Shown piece by piece: positions 1 to 13,218 of a stretch of DNA of 64,000 nucleotides. Origin of the DNA: Pleurostoma richardsiae (taxonomy: Eukaryota; Ascomycota; Sordariomycetes; Calosphaeriales; Pleurostomataceae); the NCBI GenBank assembly GCA_030052745.1, contig JANBVO010000022.1, positions 248,001 to 312,000 on the forward strand, read 5' to 3'. Position 1 is the stretch's first letter, and every line of letters starts with the position of its first letter. The position numbers and the translations under genes are program-made. The notes beneath the pieces are model-generated. The model was given only the letters and a program-made list of their open reading frames with translations. It was not told where the DNA came from and did no database searches.

Positions 1-474
1 ACTAAGTGAACGCAATTGCGTCGATCCCACATATTAATCTTGGAAAATAACTCATCTTTTGACGGGGACCAAGAAAATGCGGGTCGGCAGATTGTTATGG
101 TCAACTAACCTGTGTCTGTAAAGCTCATTGATGTGCTGCAGGCATCTTAGTTGCTTCCGGGACGGCAGCAGGTTTAGCGCAGGGAGCCAATCTCTACGTT
201 ACTGAAACAGCAAGACATGCCTGCTGCACATACGCAGAACATAGTGAATCCTGTATTCATGAGATGAAGGATATTCAGGTGCTTGCAATGTGGTTCTAGC
301 TGTCGGTATAGAGCGAGCAGAGTAGATGGCTTCAAATACGACCATGAAGCATTGATTATGGTAGAAACTACATTTTTATGTTACAAGAGCGACGCAGGCC
401 CGTTTGGCCCTCGTCCTGGGTCCGCTTGCTCTCTCAGAGTGCTGCGTGCATCTCCCGCGGCTTTCCCAAGGCCA
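1..474. other. 3' flank of mL50, no gene seen
   Basis: This stretch lies downstream of the mL50 stop codon. It contains only short unsupported open frames and no RNA gene or repeat that I can recognise. Confidence 0.5.
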
Positions 475-1733
475 TTAGGCCTTGCCCTGAAAGTATTCCT
501 TCTCTTTGTGCTTTGTGTAGCCACTCGTACCAGTCACAGGCAGCCCACGCTTCTCTAGTTCGCGGGCAATGATCTTCCATCGTCCAATCATCTTATCCTT
601 GTCGATAGGAGTGACACGTCGCGGGAAAACAGTCACATTGGGTAAGTTGGACAGGTCACCCTGAATCTGGATTGCTTCTGAAAGCTTCTTTGCTCTGGGG
701 GGTCGTACCAGGACTGATAACAAGGTTTTGGCTGTTCGTATTGAGGGAAGCTTGCTGTCTGGGATGACTTGTCCGGTCAGTTGAAGGATTCGCTTCGTCA
801 CCTGTTGCATGGTTGTTAGTTCAAATTGTTCTGCCGCGCGCTGCGCTCGAAGTGGAACCGTACCGCGAACTTCAAGTGCGCGTCCTCCAGTGAGACATTC
901 TTCCAACTCTGGTCCCATGACTTGAGGAATTCTCTTGCTTCATCCGCACTGAGCTCTGACGTGGCTTCAGCAGCGACCTCCTGCGAGCTCTCCTCAGCGG
1001 GCTCCCACCGCAAGTACCGAACGACAGCGCCCGCGTCACCAGTCAGACGCGCGGAGCCGTCCTCAGCCACTTCGATACCGAGGCTTAGCGCCCGGGTAAG
1101 GTCTTCCTTTCCACCGCGCTCCCAGAGGGCCGTAAGGAGCTCTGGATCATCATGTCTCACGACAAGGGCCTCCGTTACTGCCCTCCTAGTTAGCACCTCT
1201 AAGACGCTCGCATCATGAATCTTCCTCCTTGGTCCGAAGCCCACGAAGTTCTTGCTCGAGCTCCAATGGCTCTCGTTCTCCCACCAGTCGGCCAGGTCAC
1301 CGACTTCGTCGAGACCTTCCGCAGACTCGGCTGGCACATACTGCGGGTCATCTATCTCCTCCGGTCGTGCGGCACTCCTTAGTTCGGGCGGTATTGAAAA
1401 ATCTGTCTCGATATTGACATGCTCCTCAATCGTGTAGTCATCAGTGCCTCCTCGCCCAAGCTCCTGCAGTTCTGCTGACTGCGTCAGAATTGCTCTTTTG
1501 TCGTCTTCGGTGTGGCCTGTGTACGGGTCCTCAGCTCCAGCCGGCTCGCCCTTCCAGAGCCTGCGACGCCATTTGTCGAGGCCAGGTGACGTCTCATGAG
1601 GCGCGGCAGTGATGGAGAATTGGTGCCGCAGGAGGGAGGTGGAGGCTCTGCAAAACACGTCCCGCTGCAGAGAGGGTGCCGCCGCGCTGCATAGCAGCGA
1701 ACTGGTCTGGCGTAAACGCGGAATCTGGCGCAT
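475..1733 (-). CDS. mL50: Mitochondrial large-subunit ribosomal protein mL50
   Basis: Structural protein of the mitochondrial ribosome large subunit. Two exons (1733-864 and 801-475) are joined across a 62-nt intron (863-802) with donor GTACGG, a CTAAC branch site and acceptor CAG. The splice gives LKFA|VTKRILQLTGQVIP, the conserved block of the family. Product 398 aa. The first ~50 residues are Arg/Ser-rich without acids, as expected for a mitochondrial presequence, followed by a WRRRLWKGEP block and an acidic linker. The C-terminal half holds the mL50-type domain. Unspliced, the two frames look like a frameshift, but the canonical intron explains it. The start at 1733 is the first Met of the frame. 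The gene is divergent from the next gene across 289 bp that probably holds both promoters. Confidence 0.9.
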
Positions 1734-2022
1734 CTTGTCTGGCCGAGAAAAAGGTGGACCGAGTTATGTCCTCGCTGTCTCGTTTGCGAAGATCATTCTT
1801 CAGAGGAAGTAATAGAGCTTGGGCACGATGTCGAAATTTCAGTCTTGGGATTTGTAGCCGCGGACCCGCTTATTTGCCGGAGCCGACGCTAGGGAACAGA
1901 GCCGCAACGCGCCGGTCCTCCGTATAGCTCTGACGACGAACCAACACTCTTGAGCAACCTCAGGAACCAGCTTCATCGCTTGCGAACGGAATGCGCCCTT
2001 GCCCATCCAGACAGATGCATCG

Positions 2023-2699
2023 ATGACTCGCCTGCAATTACTCTTATGGCTTTTCGGCGCCTTTGCGTCCACAGTGTCAGCAGCCTGTACGTCACAGCGG
2101 TTTGCGCCTCGCATCACCATCCCGAAGACAGCTAACATTGGCACCCCTTTGTAGCGGCCCCGACCTTCTGTAAATGCACTTGCTTTACCAATAGCACAAT
2201 CATCGAGATCAAGCCGCACCGCGATATACCGTCTGGCGCCACAACTAAGAGCGCGCCACTGCTAGCCGTCGAGCCGCAGTCCTCTGTCGCCGAGCGCTCG
2301 CCCCTGACAAAGCGTGCTGGACCATCGCTCTGCTCTCAGTGTAACCGGGCCTTTTGTCTGGAGCGGTATAATCTTCCGATATGCAAGGGCGCGGAGGAGA
2401 AGGATGTGGTAACCATGTGCTTCCAGCGGGATAGCCGTAAGGATCAGATCATTGTCTGGGCCTTCATCCTCGGCACGGCAGGGCTGCTCGGCTGGGCGGC
2501 TGCCCAAAGAATATTGGAGGCGAAGAAGATAGGCTGGCCTGGCAATAGCGCAGGCGTGAGAAGCCCAGACTTGTTTGCGCCACCGGGTGGCAGAGGAACT
2601 CTGGTAAATGCGGGTACTTCTGCTCGGATGGGTGAGTACAGGGTGGTTGGAGATGAGGATAGAGGCGACTCTGTTGGGGCTAGTGGTACGGGTGGATGA
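2023..2699 (+). CDS. Small cysteine-rich single-pass membrane protein, conserved in fungi, function unknown
   Basis: Two exons (2023-2086, 2155-2699) with a 68-nt intron (donor GTACGT, branch GCTAAC, acceptor TAG); product 202 aa. Residues 1-20 are a signal peptide (MTRLQLLLWLFGAFAST...). The lumenal or extracellular part begins with a Cys cluster (TFCKCTCFTNSTII) and, after a variable Ser/Pro linker, has CSQCNRAFCL, LPICKGA and a CFQRDSRKD block. A transmembrane segment follows (about IIVWAFILGTAGLLGWAA), then a Gly-rich tail of about 60 residues. I recall this Cys pattern plus CFQRDS plus TM layout as a fungal-conserved protein without a settled role. Cys pairing suggests disulphides or metal binding. 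The ORF and splice are well supported; the function is not known. Confidence 0.78.
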
Positions 2700-3371
2700 A
2701 ACCCCTTACGGCTTTCCCTCATCGTAGATTTTCACTGTCATCGTTACCCCCACATAATATACACTTGGCTACAGATGTGAGATAGGCCATTGTTTGGGAC
2801 CTCGATTCCATGATCACACTTGAACTTGTGCTTATGGATTGCCGCCTACGTTATAACGGCGATGCCCACTGATAGGGCGCGTGGGTGCATGCATTAGCGT
2901 AGACTCCTATGGACTTAAGGGTGTGAGAGTTCGGTGTAGGCCTTTCTTTTGTTTCCCGCATATCCAAGTGTTGCAAGCTCCCGGGGAACGTACGAGCGTA
3001 GGAACAGTAGTTTATATGTGTTTATTTCGTAGAAAAGTTGTAGAGACGTGTACAGCTCTATTAGGCTACATATTCATCGTATAGTACTACCTGATTGCTT
3101 AAATAGTAGTCACTAGTGTACTATAGCACTCGCGAAACTACAGTGCATGCCGTAATCCCCGTGACAACAAGTTATATACAGTGTATTCGTTATTGTTAAA
3201 AAGGAATAACTTTTGTTTACCAGTCTCGGCTCCTTTATGCTCGAGTCCTTTTGCTCCCTTTCAACGCAACGCTTCCCACCACAAGGTGAGAGGAGGATCC
3301 TCGACTGGTCGCTTTGCGCACTAGTATGCAGCTCCAATGACATGTGCTTTTCACTTCTTTAATCTCATCTT
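2700..3371. other. Convergent 3' intergenic region
   Basis: Lies between the stops of two convergent genes. It is relatively A+T-rich in its second half and presumably contains both 3' UTRs. No convincing ORF, repeat or RNA gene seen. Confidence 0.5.
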
Positions 3372-4660
<1,289 letters not shown>

Positions 4661-6425
4661 TATGACCGTCCTGCTACCGCGAGGTGAAGAGTAGAGACGT
4701 GGTAAGAACGGGGGACGAGAGTGTTGTGGTAAATATATCTGCACGAAAGGAGCGAATATCTCCCAGAATACGAGCCGTGTTGGTGCTGTAGTTGTGATTA
4801 CCCGCGTGACGGTGAACCGTAAGATGGAATGAAATGCCAGTTTCCGTTTCCTCTGACGATGAAAGACTGTGACAGTTTGCTCTGTCTGTGTCAGAAGATT
4901 GCGTCTGCTTGTTGTCTAGGTCAGCAATGGAGCACATGAAGGAGAGTTCGGGGCCAGAGACGTAAAAACGGTAAAATCCTAAGTAGTGGTGACTCACTAG
5001 GAAAGACGCGGGTATAGAGAGGTGCTTGCCGCCCTGAGCGATCGCTAAGGCAACACTGTGATTTCCGGCCCAATGCAGTAGAAATGCACGGGCACAACAG
5101 CGGGAAACAATAACCAAGTCTTCAGGCACGTAAGGTAAGAGACCACATCAAATGCTGACTTGCCAGCGCGATACGCAGTAGCTATTACGGAGCGTGAAGT
5201 CGTGATGGAAATTTCAATTCTCAATTGCGGGCATCCCGGTTCGCCGAAAGACAAAGCGGTCCATTTACTCTTAGGTGGGGCCGGTGCAGCTAGAAACCCC
5301 CGCCGGGAGGTACCTAGGTGGCCCTAGAAAGAGAGATTTCACATTTAGTGTACATGTAGTACGAACTAGGTACAACGGAGTCCTCAAGCCCCGTTCAGTG
5401 CAGCTGCGCGGCCAATCAAGTCCCATGCTTGTCTTTCTCAGCTTTGAAGCAATGCTGAAACAAACTGCCTGCCTGTCTGCCTTTGGAGCCCACCCGGTGC
5501 CGGTGCGGAGCGGCTGGCTGTGCAGCGAGCCGGGTGCCAAAATGTGCGTATGTTACTGATAGTGATAACCGATAAGACGCTCCGTGCAGTGGGCTACTCT
5601 CCACTCTGATGGGGAATGCCGTGAGTCCACGGCAGGTAATCGGCCATCATCAACACATTTGGTCTTTTCCGCTGAGCTGCCGACTATTACTCTGTCAGTT
5701 GGCATTATCGATCTTGTTGTGCAGCGGAACCCCGAATACACGTCGCAATTTGCCAAATCTGCTGGACAAAGCCTGTGCACCATACGGATATCCGGTCCTG
5801 TGGCTGTTGTTGATTACCTCCTCAGCTGACTGGCGTACGTTCGTTCTGTCGAATTCCCTGTCCATGACTGCCCCCATACGTTGTCTCCCCTGCAATCCCA
5901 CCTCCGACCTGGGACATCTCCCCTTCGACTTTTTCAACCAGCAGAGACAGATCGGTTCGAAAGATATTATCTGCCTTGCTGCCTGGCAGTCGCTTTTGCT
6001 GCATCGACTCTCTTCAATTCGGCTGCTGCTCTAGCGCCTGGCTGACGTGCGTCCAGGGCTCCCGATATAAACGCCTCTCCGCGCCCTCGTCACCACGATT
6101 CGGACAGATCTGGGAAGGCCCCAACTGTGCAACCCCGAACCGCCTCGTCGTAAAGTCATTCGGCCGGTACACTTTCGACAAGCAGTGGCATTGGATATGG
6201 ACTAGTCTCTTCCGCCATTATTCCTTGGACACCCTCTCCGGCAGGCTACGACATCCCACCGCCTGTTCTGGCTTTCGAGGCCACTGGATCCCTTCCCGGC
6301 TGGCTGTACATCGTATCTGCACTTCTGGCACAGCCGTGTCCTCCGGTGTTAGACCCTTCAGCCCTGATATTCTCAGAACTTGCAACCGGCCGGGCGAGCC
6401 GAATTCCACATCGCCACTGGTCAGG
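4661..6425. other. Divergent intergenic region
   Basis: About 1.8 kb between two divergent genes, likely holding both promoters and 5' UTRs. It contains the TGACTCA site listed separately and one AGGTACCT palindrome at 5308-5315. The open frames here are short and look like no known protein. Confidence 0.5.
4990..4996. promoter_or_regulatory. TGACTCA, candidate CPC1/Gcn4-type site
   Basis: A perfect TGACTCA lies 330 bp upstream of the DAHP synthase start. This is the consensus bound by the Gcn4/CPC1 bZIP activator of fungal general amino-acid control, which commonly acts on aromatic biosynthesis genes. Assignment is by motif and context only. Confidence 0.5.
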
Positions 6426-7662
6426 ATGTTTGCGGAAGACTGGCCGGAGCCCGGCCGCAAGCGCATTCGGGAAGACGAGTACGAGGATGTTGTCATAGGA
6501 GGCACTTTGGGCTTCACAGAACACCGAAGTGTATGTATGGAATACGTTCTCGACCTGCCCGTTCGTCTGTGGCCCTGACAAGAGCTCTGCTGATAGTACT
6601 TAGAAACGACTACAGTCACTGCCCGTACGAACATCGCCAAACTCCAAGCGATGGTCCGTACCGAGCTTTTCACAGTCATCTGCTGCACCCAACCCACAAC
6701 TCCCACACACAATCACCCCTTCGGATTCGGACTCGGAGGATGTATCCTCTGACAGAAACAAGCAAACTCACTCCGAACCGGGACAACATGACGCTCACAT
6801 CACACCGTGGTCCTCGCCCACGGTCGTTCTTGCTCAGGACCCCTGTCCTTTTCAACATGCACCGGAGATGGTTGATAGGTATACGGCAGGTGATCCAGAC
6901 GTGGACATGGATATCGACCTGAATCAGACTGCGACTTTTACCGATCCCCAACATCTCGATCCCGGATCCTTCCAGCCAGATGTAACAGCAAACAGCCTCG
7001 CCGGTCGGATGCCCACGCCAATTCATTGCAGCTTTGCAGCTCAGATTCGTGGTAGCATTTGGGGCGTACCGCCGGGGAACACCGTGCGTCCGAGCGGTCT
7101 GACGCCGCCATACCAGCCGGATAACACGGGCTTCGGTTCTATCAGCACGAAAGAAGACGGATTTTCGAACTTGACACGTCCTGGGCCAGACAAGCCCGTT
7201 TTCCGCCTCGACCGCCCCGCAGCCTTGGCAGACTGGACCATGGTGCAGAACCGTCGTCTTCCGTCACCGATAAGTGAAAGTGGTGCCGAGGATGTTGGTT
7301 CGCAGAGGATGAACTTGGATAACTCGGCGCACATGACCCACGGACATTCTCGCCCAGCGGGACTCCAGCGTGCTAGTTCTGCTGTGGAACTCGCCCTGTC
7401 TGCCCGGGAGGGTAGTTTCGTCAGCGTTTTGAGCGACAGCTGTGCGTCTGCTACTGCTGGCCCCCTTGATGGCATGATGGAAGTCGAGCCCCCGCTGGGA
7501 ACGCAATCCCCTAAAAAGGGCCACACACGCTCAAGACACACTGTGAACAATTGGACTCTGGAACCCGGCATGAAGAAGTCTTTCAGCATAGGATACCGGG
7601 CAGACTGCGAGAAGTGTCGAATGAAGGTGCCGGGTCATTTCAATCACATAATCATCTCCTAG
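6426..7662 (+). CDS. Conserved fungal protein of unknown function with Cys-containing C-terminal motif
   Basis: Two exons (6426-6530, 6604-7662) joined across a 73-nt intron (donor GTATGT, acceptor TAG), product 386 aa. The splice creates EHRSKRLQSLPVRTSP, a basic patch that looks conserved in fungal relatives as I remember them. The middle is a long low-complexity region rich in Ser, Pro, Asp and His. The C-terminus ends in a compact motif, GYRADCEKCRMKVPGHFNHI, four residues before the stop; its CxxC may bind metal or form a disulphide. No signal peptide or membrane segment. The basic patch could be a nuclear localisation signal (inference). The start is the first Met of exon 1 in good context, but an upstream exon cannot be excluded. 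Confidence 0.78.
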
Positions 7663-8425
7663 GGCAGGCAATGATACTCATGAGAACATCTATGATGGGA
7701 CCTGCATTTCGGAGACAGACTGGTGTTGACAGTGGCAGACCTATCCTAAATGACCACTGACTTGAGGGGAAGACGGCGACATTGAGTCACCTGCAGGTCC
7801 ATGTGCTCGGCGGTCCACGTGCTCGGCATGAAAGAGCGCGAGTCGGACGCGTTGGGCGTCGGGTGCTGACGCTTACTCTGCCTTCCGATGGCCGAAGGTA
7901 TAACATTTATCGGGCGGGTAAAGTGACCGGAGGGGTGTGCACTCCCAGCGGGAAAAGACGTGGCAGGGAATGGTGATGATGCTGTCCACCCCTGCTTCGC
8001 ATTACTGAGCTCAAGCGTTTTCATTCGTCTTCTATTTCATTGCTGTGGGAGTTATACTGTGGGTACAGAAGAATCATACTACTGCCAGGTGGTGGATATA
8101 ACATCTCTTAAGCACATGACCATTGCGTTGGCGTCAGAGACAGCATAGGTAGCTTGAAGTACATGGCATTGTAGGAATATACTTCATCGTTCGTAAAAAC
8201 ATCACAATGGCGACTGACGTTCCGCATGTATATACGTACGTGGTCTGATCGTCTGGAGGAGCAGAAAGAGTCTAGATTGCTTTTGCTACCTGGGTGTAGA
8301 TCCAGACGCCATTTTGATGCACCATTTCCTACAGTATAGTACAGCCTCTGCGCCTTGTGGGCATGAGACACGCAGCAAAGCAATCGGCAATGCTGCCCCG
8401 GGGGCCTCGACGAGCAGCCAGATAA
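7663..8425. other. Convergent intergenic region
   Basis: Lies between two convergent genes and presumably carries their 3' UTRs. A TGAGTCA heptamer occurs near 7785, but no gene starts nearby, so it is probably chance. Nothing else recognised. Confidence 0.45.
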
Positions 8426-9585
8426 TTACCAGTGCCACCAGCTCTTCTTGGGTGCGTCGTTATTCGTTGCCCTGTCGGGCGAGTCCCTCGCACCTTCGAT
8501 ACCCACCCTGTCCAGCAGGCCACCCTTCCTCTGGTTCTCTTTTTCCTTTTCGAACGCCTCACGGGCCTTTTCCTTGATGTAGGCCTGCTTCTCCTCAACG
8601 GCACGGATGAGGTCGCTGTCCCTGACACCGGCGCCGTCGTCTTCCTCGCTCAAACTCTCCCAGCCCAGGCGCCGCTCAGATGTGCCGACCTCCTCACCCT
8701 CTTCCTCCTTACTCAGGCTAGAGAACAGCCAAGCCTTGAGGCCGCCTGACACTTTCTTCTCCTGCTGTGGCGCGGCTGGGGATTCACCAGGTTTCGCTGC
8801 CGTTTCTTCAACCATAGCGCCCGGCCAGGTTGCCCCCGTCTGCAGCTTCCCCTCACTGGCTCCGACTGGAGCACCGGTTACCGGCGAGGGGGTGCCGAGG
8901 ATGCTGGGCATCTTGAAGGCTGCAGCACCATCGCCGCCAGCTGCTGCCCGTGTGTTCGCTTCCTCGACGAGTGCAATCTGCTCATCGGTAGCATCGCCCC
9001 GCATGTACGCCAAGCGTGCAGCCTCCAGGCTGTCGCTCCGCATCTGCTTCTGGGCCTCGAGGAACTCGGCCTTGCGCTTACGATTATACCGCAACATGTC
9101 GACGGTAGTGTACACAGTCACGAGCCCAGCAATGGCTGCAAGGTTCAGAAGCGGGTCAGTGGTCACTCGCTGTCTGCAAGACCGGAACCTCTATGAAGAG
9201 AGCCCATCACTCGGGTGAAGGAATAGTGAGGGAGAGGTGCGTGCGTACCCGTGAATCCTATGAGCCCGAGAACCGTAAACTTGTGTGTGGAATCAAGAAA
9301 CCTCCTAGACCCCGTGACGAACCGGTCGAACCTAGAGATCTCCATGTTCTTGGCTGCTAAGTGGGCGGCCCGCAACCGGGCTACGCGCTGTTCCGGAGTT
9401 TCTGCTGGAGGGACGGGCCCGCCTGAAGACTGCGGTGACTGACGTCTTGGAGACGCGGAGGCGGGCGGAAACCTAGTCCGCGATGCCGTAGCCTGTCCGC
9501 TCGCAGGTTTGGACGAAGCATGTGGTGTCGTGGGCGTGAAGCGGGTCGCGTCAGAGACGCTGCGCGGTGCGGTGGTGACGGTCAT
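8426..9585 (-). CDS. Mitochondrial membrane protein with COX14-like segment (candidate cytochrome oxidase assembly factor)
   Basis: Two exons (9585-9249, 9135-8426) joined across a 113-nt intron (donor GTACGC, acceptor CAG); product 348 aa. The N-terminus is Ser/Thr/Arg/Pro-rich and lacks acids, consistent with mitochondrial import. Then come a conserved block (ETPEQRVARLRAAHLAAKNM), RFDRFVTGSRRFLDSTHKFT and one transmembrane segment (about TVLGLIGFTAIAGLVTVYTT, formed across the splice), followed by VDMLRYNRKRKAEF. This juxtamembrane layout resembles the short Cox14 family (cytochrome c oxidase assembly). Downstream is a coiled, charged region of about 200 residues with an Ala/Pro-rich linker and a KAWLFSSLSKEEE segment, ending KKSWWHW. 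The COX14 link is from memory of the family pattern and is moderate. Confidence 0.75.
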
Positions 9586-10610
9586 GGCGGAGATGGCTTC
9601 TGTCGAGGCCGGGACCCAGCGACAGAGTCAGGCAGAAGAGGAATTGAGGTTTCGTAGCCGGGCACCTGAAGCACGGTGGCAAGGCTGCCCAGTCTAGCCT
9701 GTCCGTAACAAAGGTTGATGTCGCGAGGCACCCCTTCAAAAAAAATGAATGGCTGCAGATCAGGAGATTTTTCGGTCGCTGGTCGGCCAGCTAGGTAGCT
9801 GATTATGGCGGAAACCGTGGAAATCCCGGTTGCCGTCGTACCCCACTGAGTTAGGTACCTATCTGACCCATAACTCATCGTTGCACCCGATATGTGCATA
9901 ATAGGTTACTTTAGCCTTACTCTTCCCCAAGTGCCTAGCTTGGTATGTAATAAGCGATGCCAGGAACAGCGTCCTCACTTATGGCTTTGTGATTGGTCAG
10001 GTCAAGGATAAGTAAGGTAGCTGATTGCTGCGCTGTGTGTGCTCGCCAAGTCTCTCGTCATGATGGCCGGACGAATTAGGCTACAAGTTAACTGTACCTC
10101 TGCCTTGTTGGGCTACAGAGACAGGTAGGATAGGTATCTACAATAGCAGATACTTAGGTACCTTAGGTAGGTAAGGTAGGCAGGTAGGTACCTAGGTACC
10201 TAGGTAGTAGGTGAGGTGTCCAGGTAAAATGTACCACATCCAGCCGAACCCGCTTCCATAACCACCTCAGTTCGCCAGTGGACCTGGCGCCAACCTAAGC
10301 TTAGTACCTTACCTGGGTGTCAAGCCTATCTCACCTCCTCACCTACCTTTTACCTCAGATGGTATCCAGTTAAGGTACTCCTTCAGAACAGTCGACCCTT
10401 TTGCACAGCCTCAATATCTTCCGTAGCCGCCAAACAAATGAACACTTGACTGACGCGTCCCCGCAGCCTTATGGCACAGCATCCCCCAAGTGCCAGCCAG
10501 GCAGAAGACGCAGAAGCCGCCCAAGTCGCATTCCACACTATATCTCTGCTAAAACCCAGTTTATCGCCTTGTGAGCGAAATTGCCATTCAGGAGGCACAC
10601 GCCGGCCGAG
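9586..10610. other. Divergent intergenic region with AGGTACCT repeats
   Basis: About 1 kb between two divergent genes. It carries AGGTACCT palindromes at 9853-9860, 10156-10163, 10186-10193 and 10194-10201 in a TAGG-rich tract. A short frame begins with ATG at 10471 but is not in frame with the downstream gene and may be a uORF or chance. Confidence 0.5.
10151..10212. repeat. TAGG-rich tract with three AGGTACCT palindromes
   Basis: Low-complexity run made of AGGTA, AGGTACCT and CCTAGG units, including two directly abutting AGGTACCT copies (10186-10201). Similar tracts recur at 22761-22776 and near 49080-49140. Confidence 0.75.
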
Positions 10611-13218
10611 ATGTCGCCTGACGAAATTGAAAGCCTCTTCCAGGAGACCGGGACTGCCGTTATTGGAGACCTGGGCGACGTAGATCGTCTGCCTCTCACG
10701 GAAGGCCAGAGAAAATATAGGACAGCTAGGCTCTCCGGGGTGGCCCGGGCGGCACAGCATGCTTGGCTCGCTGCGTCAGACGAGATCGACATCATTGCTG
10801 AGAAAGTCGGCGATGGAAGCAGAGACCGTGAGTTAACCTGGCACCTCGCGTGTGCATTTCCTTTCCGCCGACACTCGTCGACCTCTTAAGGCAAAACGTG
10901 CTGGCATCTCTCACCAACGTCTCTCGCTCTGCTGCTATGCAGTTCTCAGGATTAAGAAAATTCACTGATGATTTCTCGTATAGCTTCATGGCGTCTTCCA
11001 TTAGGGGACTCTGGCCTCGTGGACTTCTTTCTTGGGATCCTCGCCGCAGATAACCTGAGGCTTCCCCTCAAGGTACACGCGCTACGAGTGATAGGCAATG
11101 CGTGCGCCGACACAGGTGTCTTATGACTTCCTCCTGTCCTACAGCCCAACTTGTCTAACTATTATCGCAAAGACGAAAACAGGGCTCGTGTCGTCGAGTC
11201 GAAGCGACTGCTCGATATCATCCGGCTACTTGCTGATGACTCCATCCTTGCTTTTGTCATACCCGTCCTATATAATATTTGCGTTGACTACGGTATGATG
11301 AAGATGCCCGAGAATTCCTTATACGTACGCTTACCTCTCCCAGAACCAGCCCAGCTCCAAGCCTGCGGGGCAGGCCTCAGCAGAGAGCTGGTGGGGATCT
11401 TGTCGGGCCCTCGCCTCACGCAGTGTGAGGCTTTCATCAACATCATGTGCAAGATCCTCGCTTTCCTCGTGGCCCAGAGTCTGTCCATTGTCAGCCTAGA
11501 GGGGAGCTCGACTACGCTGACACAACTCGATAGCACCGGAAGCTAAGCTTGCCAATCCTGTGACTCCTGTGATTCTTCTACGGGTAGCCACAAACCCGGC
11601 TCTCCCAGTTGATCTGGAGGACTTCTTAGGTCTAGTCTCTGTGGCCTTGGGTTACTTGGCTCAGGAAGAGTTCCAAATGAATCTGCTCGGGGCCGGGGGC
11701 TTACATACATTCCTGGGAGCATTTGCGAACGCATATACTCACTATAACATGGTCGATCTGGATCCAGATGATGCAGCACAGCTCAAGGATATCCGCAATG
11801 CGTTCGTCCAAGTTCTAGCCGACATGTCGGCTCTTGAATCCTTTCCATCGATGCATCCACTCAACAGCCCTGTCGTTCAGACGCTACAGAGCTGGCTGCG
11901 GACGCCTTCATCATACGCCAACTTACAGACAGCAGCATGCCTTGCGCTCGGCAACCTTGCTCGTTCCGATGAGATCAGCACCTCTCTCGTCCGAGATTAT
12001 CAGACACAACTCCCCCTTATCGCCCTCCTTTCAACACCGTACCCGACCCTCAGCGGTCAACAACATGCTGATTCCCCGCTGCCCTCGCAACTGCTGCATG
12101 CGATCCTTTCTTTCCTGAAGAACCTGGCCATCCCTGCCTCCAACAAGCCAGCTCTCGGCGGTCTCCTCGAGCAACCTACCAACATCCTCCCCCGTCTCTG
12201 GAACTCTACCGACACGCAACCTCAGACGCAGTTCGCTGCCGTTTCTCTCACACGTCTCCTGCTTGTAGGATGTCCTGCTAACGTTAAGCGGATCTGTGCA
12301 CCGCTAAGCTTGGACCCAAGCTCGCCTGCTCACGACCGGAGTAATCTGCACGTTCTTGGCGCACTATTTGACCGAGTGGATTCCGAGCCAACTAAGATGG
12401 AGGCGAGCCGTGCGGTTGCGGTCGTCTGTCGTGTGTTGCACTCCACGCCTGTGCTGCCCATACTCCCGGAAGACTGGGGCCTGGGCGACGGAGGCTACAT
12501 CTTCAAGGGGAGAACATCTCCTGTTTCCAACTTTTCCGAGCCGAGCTTACGCCTCCAAAGCGGCGAGAGTCGGCGGGCTCGCTTCTATGAGGCCCACGCG
12601 GATATCAACAAACCGCTAAGCTTTCTTGTGCAGCAGACGCGATTCCCAGCGCTACGCTCCGAGGCATGGTTCATCTTTGCTCTAATGAGTAGATCCTCGG
12701 ACGGTGTTCGCGTGGTCGTTCGGGCTTTGCACCCGTTCGAAGCGTGCCGCGCTCTCGTAGAGGCCGTGAGCGGACGGGACATGGTGGACGGGCATGACCT
12801 GCTGACCGGCACGCCTTCTATGCCCCCGCAGGATGACGACGCAAAGCTCATGAGGAGCATCGATTCTCTGCGGACTCACCGCGACAGTGCTGGTTTAGAT
12901 ACCCAGGAGAATCCGGAGCGGTTGAAGATGGTTGTGGGTTTGGAAGGACTGGGCCTAGAGCCGCAGCAGGCGGATCCTGAACACGCAGTGAGCATGGGAA
13001 AAATCGACCGAGAGAACGGCCTTGTCCTGCTTGCCGAGGTCTTGCGGAACTATGGCGACCATCTACCGCCCTTCCGTCGCAGCGTTTTTGAGGAATTGCT
13101 TCGAACGGGAGGCGAGCTTGTCTTGCACCAAAGATTGCAGGTTGAAGGGCAAACCAGCGAGCAGTCTGGAGCCAAGTTCTACGAGAGGGCAGGTGAACAA
13201 CCTAAGTTCAGCCACTAA
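10611..13218 (+). CDS. Armadillo-repeat SmgGDS/RAP1GDS1-like GTPase regulator
   Basis: Predicted all-helical armadillo protein related to Rap1 GDP-dissociation stimulator 1 (SmgGDS) and possibly yeast Bem4. These bind prenylated Rho/Ras-type small GTPases. Five exons: 10611-10827, 10984-11115, 11173-11292, 11344-11478, 11534-13218; product 762 aa. Joins restore family blocks: RDPSWRLPLGDSGLVDFF, NACADTDENRARVVES, ICVDYEPAQL and EAKLANPVTPVILL. Arm-like helical repeats run through most of the chain (for example LQTAACLALGNLARS, ALRSEAWFIFALMSRS, ENGLVLLAEVLRNYG). The fourth intron has a weak GTCTGT donor but is needed for frame. The start is the Met in MSPDEIESLF; a more upstream in-frame Met at 10581 is possible. 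AATAAA follows 155 nt after the stop. Confidence 0.85.

Noticed and set aside
475-1733. Apparent frameshift between two overlapping minus-strand frames
   Set aside because: A canonical 62-nt intron (863-802) with CTAAC branch site joins them and restores the mL50 consensus, so the gene is intact.
4674-5129. 151-codon minus-strand ORF upstream of DAHP synthase
   Set aside because: No recognisable motif, lies in the expected promoter/5' leader, and includes the TGACTCA site.
8607-9218. 203-codon plus-strand ORF
   Set aside because: Antisense shadow of the COX14-like gene; Ser/Pro/Ala bias typical of reversed coding sequence.
10151-10212. Possible CRISPR-like or telomeric repeat array
   Set aside because: Units are short, palindromic and without spacers, and do not match TTAGGG; they are best seen as low-complexity AGGTACCT tracts in a eukaryotic genome.
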